From: Pseudomonadota bacterium
GTDB taxonomy: Bacteria > Desulfobacterota > Desulfobulbia > Desulfobulbales > Desulfobulbaceae
NCBI GenBank assembly: GCA_009778235.1
Contig: WRKE01000274.1
Span: 1 to 11,272, forward strand
DNA: 11,272 bases
Reading direction: 5' to 3'
How positions within the stretch are numbered: the first letter of the stretch is position 1; every line of letters starts with the position of its first letter. Made by a program: the position numbers and the translations under genes. Positions 1 to 5,785 of this stretch are shown here, piece by piece. Below the pieces are notes generated by a model. The model saw nothing but the letters and a program-made list of their open reading frames with translations, did not search any database and had not been told where the DNA came from.

Positions 1-1268
1 CGGCGTTCAAATTTGTTGCGCAGCAAAACCGCAGCGGCGTTCATGGTCAGCAACAGGAGGAGCAGAACCATGATTGCCGCCGCGGTCCGCTCAACAAAGG
101 CCCGTTCCGGGCTGCCGGCCCAGAGATAGATCTGCACCGGCAACACTGTGGCCGGGTCGCTGAAACCGTGCGGCACGTCGACGATGAAGGCCACCATGCC
201 GATCATCAAGAGCGGCGCTGTCTCGCCCAAGGCTCTGGCCATGCCGATGATCGCCCCGGTCATCATGCCGGGCATGGCCAGCGGCAGGACATGATGGACA
301 ACGGTCTGCACCTGTGAGGCGCCGATGCCCAGAGCGGCCTCGCGGATGGAGGGCGGCACCGATTGTAGCGAGGCCCGGCTGGCGATGATGATGGTCGGCA
401 GGGTCATCAGGGTCAGGACCAAACCGCCGACCAGGGAAGTGGAACGGGGCAGGCCCATATAGTTGAGGAACACGGCCAGCCCGAGCAGACCAAAGACGAT
501 CGAAGGGATAGCGGCCAGGTTGTTGATGTTGACCTCGATCAGATCGATCCAGCGATTTTTGGGCGCGAACTCCTCCAGGTAGACCGCGGCGGCCACCCCG
601 ATGGGGAAGCTGAGCGTCAGGGTGACAATCAGGGTGAGAAAGGAACCCACGACCGCGCCTTGGATTCCAGCTAACTCGGGTTCACGGGAATCACCCGCCT
701 GAAAGAAGGTCGAATTGAAGGTTTGCCGCAGCCGGCCCGCACCGGTCAGTTGATCGATCCAGGCCGCCTGCTGGTCGCTGATCCGGCGTTCGTGTTCAGG
801 CACATCGCGGGAGATGTGTCCCTTGACGAACATGTCAACCTCGTCGTCAGCCAAAACCCAGAGCGGCCTGGTGGAACCGATCAGCTCCGGTTTAGCCATC
901 ACCATCTCCTGCAACTGGTAGGCGGCGCCTGTGCTGACCAGCTTGGCCACGGTCCGCTGGTCCTGGCGGCTTGCAGCCTGCGGAAAAAGGGCCCTGGTCG
1001 CCTCCCGCACCAGGGAACCATAGTTGGCCGTGGCCAGATTGTTGACATCAAGCACCTGCGGGTCAAAATGAATGTCGAGCAGGATCTGGGTCTGCCAGAA
1101 CGCGGTATATCCCTTGGCCACAATCGAGCCGAGCAGTACGACCAGAAACAGCAGGCTGGCAACAATGGCCGCAAGCCCGAACAACTTGAAACGCCGTTCG
1201 CGGCGATAACGGGCCGCCAGGCCAGCATGAACCCTGACGCTGGCACTCATGTTGTCTGGTCCGTTCAT
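1..1268 (-). CDS. pstA: Phosphate ABC transporter permease PstA (3' end beyond the window)
   Basis: This is one of the two inner-membrane permease subunits that form the phosphate channel of the PstSCAB importer. The reading frame is open from the start to the left edge, giving 422 visible residues; little of the C-terminus should be missing. One membrane segment lies near residues 30-51. A soluble extracytoplasmic stretch follows at about 55-200, resembling the extended N-terminus (DUF3333 type) of long proteobacterial PstA. The permease core starts near 206. The ABC-coupling EAA loop is at about 309-338 (REAALGIGAS), followed by ARALGETAPLL, typical of PstA. The ATG at 1268 has AAGGA about 13 bases upstream. 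An in-frame ATG at 1292 overlaps the pstC stop, and another lies at 1250. The start lies 16 bases after the pstC stop, so the genes are co-transcribed. pstB probably follows off the edge, but this is inference. Confidence 0.93.
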   Translation of the reverse strand, partial: MNGPDNMSASVRVHAGLAARYRRERRFKLFGLAAIVASLLFLVVLLGSIVAKGYTAFWQTQILLDIHFDPQVLDVNNLATANYGSLVREATRALFPQAASRQDQRTVAKLVSTGAAYQLQEMVMAKPELIGSTRPLWVLADDEVDMFVKGHISRDVPEHERRISDQQAAWIDQLTGAGRLRQTFNSTFFQAGDSREPELAGIQGAVVGSFLTLIVTLTLSFPIGVAAAVYLEEFAPKNRWIDLIEVNINNLAAIPSIVFGLLGLAVFLNYMGLPRSTSLVGGLVLTLMTLPTIIIASRASLQSVPPSIREAALGIGASQVQTVVHHVLPLAMPGMMTGAIIGMARALGETAPLLMIGMVAFIVDVPHGFSDPATVLPVQIYLWAGSPERAFVERTAAAIMVLLLLLLTMNAAAVLLRNKFER

Positions 1269-1284
1269 CTGGCTGTTCTTTTCC

Positions 1285-2670
1285 TTATTCATATTCTTCA
1301 CGGTATTTGCGCACCACGTAGAGGGCCACCACATTGAGCGCCAGGGTGACAATGAACAGCAGCAAGCCCAAGGCAAAGGCCGCCAGGGTCTTGGGGCTGT
1401 CGAATTCTTGGTCGCCGATCAGGAGAGTGACGATCTGCACAGTCACGGTGGTCGCCGCCTTCAGGGGATTGAAGGTGAGATTGGCGGCTAGGCCTGCGGC
1501 CATGACCACGATCATGGTCTCGCCGATGGCCCGCGAAACCGCCAGCAGGATCGAGCCGACGATGCCGGGCAGGGCGGCGGGCAAAATGACCAGCTTGATG
1601 GTTTCGCTCTTGGTGGCCCCCAGAGCGTAGGAGCCGTCGCGCAACGACTGGGGCACGGCATTGATGACGTCGTCGGAGAGTGAGGAGACAAAGGGAATGA
1701 TCATGATCCCCATCACCAGCCCGGCGGCCAAGGCGCTTTCCGAGGCCACCGGCAGCCCGGCCAGGCTGCCCAGATTGCGAAGGGCCGGCGCCACCACCAG
1801 GGCCGCGAAAAAACCGTAGACCACAGTGGGCACGCCGGCCAGGATCTCCAGAAGCGGTTTGACCACGGCCCGGAACCTGAGGTCGGCGTATTCAGAGAGA
1901 TAGATGGCCGACATCAGGCCCAGGGGCACGGCAATGGCCATGGCGATGCCGGAGATGAGGAAGGTGCCGACCAGCACCGGTATGGCCCCGAAACTGCCGG
2001 AACTGCCCGTCTGATCGGCCCGGATGGCCATCTGCGGGCTCCATTTGAGACCAAAGAGGAAATCGGCCGGGGAAACCTGCTGAAAAAACCGGATCGACTC
2101 GAATAAAACCGAGAGCACGATGCCAATGGTGATGAACACCGCCAAGAAGGCACAAAGGGTAAGGATGAGCTTGATGATTCGCTCGACCTGATTACGGGCC
2201 CGCAGCACCGGCCGGATCCGCGAAAGAAACAGATAGCCGCCGGCCAGGGCCGTGGCCAGGGCCACGACCGCAAACACCAGGTCACCGAGCCGCCGCAGGC
2301 CAAGATACTGTTCGGCGGCGGCCTGGATCAGAGGATCGACTTGGCGGGCCACCAGATTGCCGGACACCAGATTGCGCAGCTCGTTGATCAACAAATCGAG
2401 CTGATCCGGACTGACGCCCCCCTTGGCCGCAGCGATTCCATCCATGGCCATGCGGGTGAGCAGCGGCTCGGCGGCCAGGTGCCAGACCGTCACCGCCAGC
2501 AGGGCCGGCAGCCCGCACCACAATCCGGCCAAAATGCCATAATAGCCGGGCCGGGAATGCAGCTTAGTGGCCCGCGGCCGTTGGGCCAGGGCGATGGCGC
2601 GATTGCGCCCCAGCCAGTAGGCCAGCGAGGAGAGCAGCAGGATCAGGACGACAAGCAGGGAAAAGGACAT
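1285..2670 (-). CDS. pstC: Phosphate ABC transporter permease PstC, long form
   Basis: This is the second channel subunit of the PstSCAB phosphate importer, an integral inner-membrane protein of 461 residues. Length and layout match the long PstC type: an N-terminal membrane segment (about 1-20), a second near 46-65, a soluble stretch of about 60 residues, a third near 125-145, then the permease core. The EAA coupling loop near residues 340-370 (GSYALGATKSE) and the following SRAIGETMIVVMA are characteristic. I chose the ATG at 2670 because GGAG sits about 7 bases upstream and the protein then begins with a hydrophobic segment. An in-frame ATG at 2703 would add 11 residues but has no comparable ribosome binding site. 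pstC is first in its transcript, and no pstS precedes it; upstream is the divergent pfkA. A Pho-box-like repeat lies about 75-100 bases upstream, suggesting PhoB control. Confidence 0.94.
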   Translation of the reverse strand: MSFSLLVVLILLLSSLAYWLGRNRAIALAQRPRATKLHSRPGYYGILAGLWCGLPALLAVTVWHLAAEPLLTRMAMDGIAAAKGGVSPDQLDLLINELRNLVSGNLVARQVDPLIQAAAEQYLGLRRLGDLVFAVVALATALAGGYLFLSRIRPVLRARNQVERIIKLILTLCAFLAVFITIGIVLSVLFESIRFFQQVSPADFLFGLKWSPQMAIRADQTGSSGSFGAIPVLVGTFLISGIAMAIAVPLGLMSAIYLSEYADLRFRAVVKPLLEILAGVPTVVYGFFAALVVAPALRNLGSLAGLPVASESALAAGLVMGIMIIPFVSSLSDDVINAVPQSLRDGSYALGATKSETIKLVILPAALPGIVGSILLAVSRAIGETMIVVMAAGLAANLTFNPLKAATTVTVQIVTLLIGDQEFDSPKTLAAFALGLLLFIVTLALNVVALYVVRKYREEYE

Positions 2671-2742
2671 GACGGCTCCATACGTCAGGGCAGAGGCCCT
2701 CATTCATTGTCCGCAACCCTACCGCCGCTTTATTCAAACCGG

Positions 2743-2769
2743 ATTCGGCCCTGGTTAGATTTCAGTTAG
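2743..2769 (-). promoter_or_regulatory. Candidate Pho box upstream of pstC
   Basis: The plus strand shows GTTAG at 2754-2758 and again at 2765-2769, exactly 11 bp apart, with a weaker unit ATTCG at 2743-2747 one more period away. Read toward pstC, the units are CTAAC-N6-CTAAC. Known PhoB sites are direct repeats with an 11-bp period (CTGTCA-type in E. coli), so the spacing fits. The phoU-phoB region carries the same unit in the same orientation. An AATAAA lies 8 bases past the last unit on the pstC side, a plausible -10 position for a PhoB-activated promoter. PhoB binding is inference. Confidence 0.65.
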
Positions 2770-2826
2770 GATTCTTGCACGTTGTCGGGCATAGTGATTA
2801 AAAAGTAGCTAAGAACAGGGCCATCT

Positions 2827-2887
2827 CTGGATTGCTCGCAATGCCACAACGGCATAGCTGCCGTCATTGCGAGCTTAAGCGATCCAG
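2827..2887. repeat. Nested palindromic repeat (dispersed-repeat type) upstream of pfkA
   Basis: The outer arms CTGGATTGCTCGCAATG (2827-2843) and CATTGCGAG...GCGATCCAG (2865-2887) are inverted; the right arm has six extra bases. Inside them is a second perfect inverted repeat, ACGGCA-TAGC-TGCCGT (2849-2864). The CATTGCGAGC and GATCCAG words are typical of small non-coding palindromic elements scattered through many bacterial genomes. A related element, with the words arranged inside out, occurs at 10360-10435. It encodes no protein of its own. Confidence 0.75.
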
Positions 2888-2975
2888 AATGCTGAACTTT
2901 GTACAAACCACTTTTTTCAATAATTCTCCGGGTGATCGCCTCAGCCCGGACCAGATCGTATCAGGGAGAAAATCC

Positions 2976-4106
2976 ATGGGAAAATGTATCGGCATCCTGA
3001 CCGCCGGCGGCGACAGCCCCGGCCTCAATGCGGCCATTCGGGCCATCGGCAAGAGCGCCCGCACCGCCTTTGACCTGCAGGTGATCGGCTTTCGCGACGG
3101 CTTTCGCGGCCTGATGGAAAACCGCACCGTACACCTGGAAGGGGAGATCCTCTCTGGCCTCCTCACCCTGGGCGGGACCATCTTAGGGACCAGCCGCGAC
3201 AAGCCGCACAAGATGCCGGTCGGCTCCAAGGTCCAGGACATGACCGAGGTGATGATCGACAACTACCACCGCCACAACCTCGAGGCCCTGGTCTGCATCG
3301 GCGGCGGCGGCACCCAGAAGAACGCCCATCGTCTGGCCCTGGCCGGGATGAACGTGGTCACCCTGCCCAAGACCATTGACAACGACGTGGCCATGACCGA
3401 CATCACCTTTGGCTTCGACACCGCCCTGTCGATCGCCACCGACGCCATCGACCGTCTCCATTCCACCGCCCACAGCCACCACCGGATCATCGTGGTCGAG
3501 ATCATGGGCCACAACACCGGCTGGCTCGGCCTGGGCGCGGGATTGGCCGGCGGCGCCGATGTCATCCTCATCCCCGAAATCTCCTACGACGTGCACCAGG
3601 TGGCCGACGCCATCCGCAGGCGCCGGCACCGGGGCAAAAGTTTCAGCATTGTCGCGGTATCTGAGGGGGCGCTGGCCCAGGAAGATGCCAAGGAACTGGC
3701 CGAACTTAAGGAAAAGAAACAGACGGCCAAGGATGAGAAAAAGCAGAAAAAGATCGCAGCCGCCCTGGAAGCCTTCCAGGTCAAGCACACCGGCAACACC
3801 CTGCGACTCTCCGCCCAACTGGAACAGCTCACCGGCCTGGAAAGCCGGGTGACTATTTTGGGCCATCTCCAGCGGGGCGGCACCCCCACCGCCGCTGACC
3901 GCATTCTCGCCACCCGCCTGGGCTCGGCCTGCGTCTCCGCCATCGACGCCCGGGAATACGGCCGCATGGTGGCGGTCAAGGGCGAGTCAACCGCCCTGGT
4001 GGATTTGGCCGAGGTGGTCGGCAAACGTAAGATGGTGCCGCTTAATCATCCTTGGATCAAGGCCGCGCTGGAAACCGACATCTGCCTGGGCAACCATGCG
4101 GGTTGA
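2976..4106 (+). CDS. pfkA: 6-phosphofructokinase, PfkA superfamily, PKTIDND subgroup
   Basis: This cytosolic glycolytic enzyme phosphorylates fructose 6-phosphate to fructose 1,6-bisphosphate. It has 376 residues. Visible motifs are the nucleotide-site GILTAGGDSPGLNAAIRA (6-23), GGGGTQKNA (109-117), PKTIDND (131-137, with D135 the expected catalytic base), EIMGHNTGW (175-183), SEGA (229-232), and GHLQRGGTP (296-304) with fructose 6-phosphate contacts H297 and R300. Compared with E. coli PfkA, G112 keeps the glycine typical of ATP users. K132 is the lysine found in PPi-dependent and mixed groups, and the usual aspartate (E. coli D103) is G111. The phosphoryl donor is therefore uncertain. A lysine-rich charged insertion lies at about 235-270. 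I chose the start at 2976 because GGGAG lies 7 bases upstream and the protein then begins at the conserved first strand; the frame is open back to 2832. It is divergent from pstC and convergent with phoU. Confidence 0.93.
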   Translation: MGKCIGILTAGGDSPGLNAAIRAIGKSARTAFDLQVIGFRDGFRGLMENRTVHLEGEILSGLLTLGGTILGTSRDKPHKMPVGSKVQDMTEVMIDNYHRHNLEALVCIGGGGTQKNAHRLALAGMNVVTLPKTIDNDVAMTDITFGFDTALSIATDAIDRLHSTAHSHHRIIVVEIMGHNTGWLGLGAGLAGGADVILIPEISYDVHQVADAIRRRRHRGKSFSIVAVSEGALAQEDAKELAELKEKKQTAKDEKKQKKIAAALEAFQVKHTGNTLRLSAQLEQLTGLESRVTILGHLQRGGTPTAADRILATRLGSACVSAIDAREYGRMVAVKGESTALVDLAEVVGKRKMVPLNHPWIKAALETDICLGNHAG

Positions 4107-4132
4107 GCGTCGCCTGCCCATGACGTGAACCA

Positions 4133-4166
4133 TGACCGGGGGGCGGCGAGGCACCCACCCCGGTCA
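4133..4166. terminator. Stem-loop between convergent pfkA and phoU
   Basis: TGACCGGGG (4133-4141) and CCCCGGTCA (4158-4166) form a perfect 9-bp inverted repeat with a 16-base loop. It starts 26 bases after the pfkA stop, and its right arm contains the phoU stop codon, so it could serve both transcripts. No U-tract follows on either strand, so intrinsic termination is not certain. It may instead be an RNA 3'-end stabiliser. Confidence 0.5.
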
Positions 4167-4838
4167 GGCCGGATCCTCACTGCTGCGGACGATCTCGCCC
4201 TCCACCAGGTAGATGACCTCCTCGGCGATATTGATCGCCCGGTCGCCGATCCGCTCAAGATGGCGGGCGATGAGATAGGCGTTGACCAGGGAGGCTGCAT
4301 TGTCGGGACGGACGCCGATCTCCGCAATCACCGTATGGTAGGCAATATCGCGCAAATGGTTGACCTGGTCGTCCATGTGAAAAATGGCGCGGGCCAAGGC
4401 CGCGTCCTCGGTGACCAGGGCGTCCAGGCTGGCCTTGACCATCTCCATCACCTTGGCAGCCATGGGCTGATAATCCAGCCCGGTGGTAAAATCCGCGGTG
4501 GCGGTGGCAATGATGGTGCTGATCCGCTTGGCAATGTTGACCGCGATGTCGGCGATCCGCTCCAGCTCGTTGTTGATCTTGATGATCGAGACGATCAGCC
4601 GCAGGTCGCGGGCCACCGGCTGGTGCAGGGCGAGAATCTTCAGGCATTCCTCCTCGATGAGGATCTCCATGTCGTCGACTTGCCAATCCGCGGTCATGAT
4701 CGCCTGGACCTGATCCCGGTCCTTGGTTTCCAGAATGGCGCAGGCCCGCCGCAGCCGGTCTTCCACCAGAGTACCCATGGTGAGGATCGCTTTTTTCAGC
4801 CCATCGATCTCGCGATGAAAATGCATGTGTTTGGCCAC
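4164..4838 (-). CDS. phoU: Phosphate signalling protein PhoU
   Basis: PhoU is a cytoplasmic helical protein that couples PstB/PstSCAB transporter state to PhoR and restrains PhoB activation when phosphate is plentiful. The 224-residue length is normal for the family. Two homologous three-helix halves are visible, each with the metal-binding signature: INNELERIADIAVNIA (88-103, acidic residues E91 and D97) and ARHLERIGDRAINIAEE (191-207, acidic residues E195 and D199). The start is GTG at 4838, supported by GGAGA six bases upstream; a later ATG at codon 5 has no such site. It is separated from pstCA by pfkA, and is divergent from phoB with a shared 178-bp control region. Four Pho-box-like units lie 65-100 bases upstream. 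Confidence 0.95.
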   Translation of the reverse strand: MAKHMHFHREIDGLKKAILTMGTLVEDRLRRACAILETKDRDQVQAIMTADWQVDDMEILIEEECLKILALHQPVARDLRLIVSIIKINNELERIADIAVNIAKRISTIIATATADFTTGLDYQPMAAKVMEMVKASLDALVTEDAALARAIFHMDDQVNHLRDIAYHTVIAEIGVRPDNAASLVNAYLIARHLERIGDRAINIAEEVIYLVEGEIVRSSEDPA

Positions 4839-4902
4839 GGACTGTCTCCTATTCGATAGGTTTAAGCAAAAGATGGGGGTAGCGTTTACGTACCGTCTCT
4901 GG

Positions 4903-4940
4903 GTTACCAGCCGATTAGAAACCGGTTAGGATCGCGTTAG
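4903..4940 (-). promoter_or_regulatory. Tandem four-unit Pho box between phoU and phoB
   Basis: Four units start exactly 11 bp apart on the plus strand: GTTAC (4903), ATTAG (4914), GTTAG (4925) and GTTAG (4936). In the phoU direction they read CTAAC, CTAAC, CTAAT, GTAAC. The period matches PhoB half-site spacing, and four half-sites would hold two PhoB dimers. The unit is the same as upstream of pstC and has the same orientation relative to that gene, so the strand given is that of phoU. Control of phoB from the same site is plausible. A clear -10 element was not found for either gene. Confidence 0.7.
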
Positions 4941-5016
4941 CTTTTTTCTTTTCCCTTGCAACCCGCCTGGAGGTGCATAACACTACCACCATCATGGACC
5001 ACAGCGGAGCAAACAC

Positions 5017-5712
5017 GTGAGGAAACCGAGCATTCTGGTGGTCGAGGACGACACCGACATCCAACAGCTGGTCAGCTACAATCTGATAAAATCCGGCTTC
5101 AACGTCACCTGTGCCGATAGCGGCGAAGAGGCCCTGCAACTGCTCGCCAGGGAACCGGTCGATGCCATGGTGCTTGACCTGATGCTGCCCGGCAAGGACG
5201 GCGGCGAGGTCTGCCAGGCGGTGCGCAGTCAGGAGTCCACCCGCGGACTGCCGATCATCATGCTGACCGCCAAGGGCGAGGAAGACGACATCGTGGCCGG
5301 ATTATCATGCGGGGCCGATGATTACGTCACCAAGCCCTTCAGCCCCAGGGTGCTGATCGCCCGGATCGAGGCGGCTCTGCGGCGCAAGCCTGTGTCTGGC
5401 AATGAGGCGGAAAACGAGTCCGCCCTCTACGACCGGTACTCCATGGAGATTCACCCCGGTCGGCACCAGGTGCTGGTTGATGGCCGCGAAATCCATCTCA
5501 CCGCCTCTGAATTCACCATCCTGGAGCTGCTCGCCGGCCGGCCCGGCTGGGTCTTTTCCCGGCAACAGATCATCGACCAGATCCGCGGCTATGACTACAG
5601 CATCACGCCCCGGGCCGTGGACGTGCAGATCTTCGGCCTGCGCAAGAAACTCGGGGCTGCCGGCGCCTGTATCGAGACAATACGGGGGATCGGCTACCGG
5701 ATCCGTGCCTAG
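5017..5712 (+). CDS. phoB: Phosphate regulon response regulator PhoB (OmpR family)
   Basis: This cytoplasmic transcription factor of 231 residues is phosphorylated by PhoR and binds Pho boxes. The receiver domain (1-120) has the acidic pair E10/D11/D12, phospho-acceptor D54 (MVLDLMLPGKDGG), T84 (LTAKGEEDD) and K106 (TKPFSP). The C-terminal winged helix (about 135-231) includes the LTASEFTILELLAGRPGWVFSR-type segment and ends VDVQIFGLRKKL...IETIRGIGYRIRA, typical of PhoB. The start is GTG at 5017 with GGAG (5006-5009) seven bases upstream. It is divergent from phoU and precedes phoR by 73 bases on the same strand. Autoregulation through the repeats at 4903-4940 is likely but inferred. A generic OmpR-family assignment would be safe on sequence alone; the phoU/phoR/pst context makes PhoB specific. 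Confidence 0.93.
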   Translation: MRKPSILVVEDDTDIQQLVSYNLIKSGFNVTCADSGEEALQLLAREPVDAMVLDLMLPGKDGGEVCQAVRSQESTRGLPIIMLTAKGEEDDIVAGLSCGADDYVTKPFSPRVLIARIEAALRRKPVSGNEAENESALYDRYSMEIHPGRHQVLVDGREIHLTASEFTILELLAGRPGWVFSRQQIIDQIRGYDYSITPRAVDVQIFGLRKKLGAAGACIETIRGIGYRIRA

Positions 5713-5785
5713 CTCCCGCCCAGTCCTTTGCCCGCCTTGGCGCCCCATTCGCGGTGCAACCATTGATTTCCCAAGAGAGCCATCC

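Larger units (their letters stand above)
2671..2975. other. Intergenic control region between pstC and pfkA
   Basis: This stretch separates the divergent pstC and pfkA. From left to right it contains the pstC leader, an AATAAA on the minus strand (2729-2734) that could act as a -10 element, the Pho-box-like repeat at 2743-2769, a nested palindrome at 2827-2887, a short sequence shared with the region upstream of moeA (2889-2914), and the pfkA ribosome binding site. A frame continuous with pfkA extends back to 2832. Its codons run through the palindrome and are not family-like, so I treat it as non-coding. Confidence 0.75.

Noticed and set aside
723..1337. Plus-strand frame opposite the pstA N-terminus
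   Set aside because: The minus strand reads as pstA from 1268 to the left edge with continuous permease features.
2832..2975. 48-residue N-terminal extension of the phosphofructokinase
   Set aside because: It translates through the palindromic repeat, has no family match, and a good ribosome binding site precedes the ATG at 2976 where the conserved fold begins.
3183..3866. Long minus-strand frame opposite pfkA
   Set aside because: It is a glycine- and valine-rich complement of a strong GC-rich coding frame; no start signal or domain.
4125..4859. Plus-strand frame across phoU
   Set aside because: It mirrors the phoU gene; the composition is antisense shadow and the minus strand has clear PhoU motifs.
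5402..5785. N-terminal extension of phoR overlapping phoB in another frame
   Set aside because: The residues have no domain character, are proline- and serine-rich shadow translation of phoB, and the normal first membrane segment starts at 5786.
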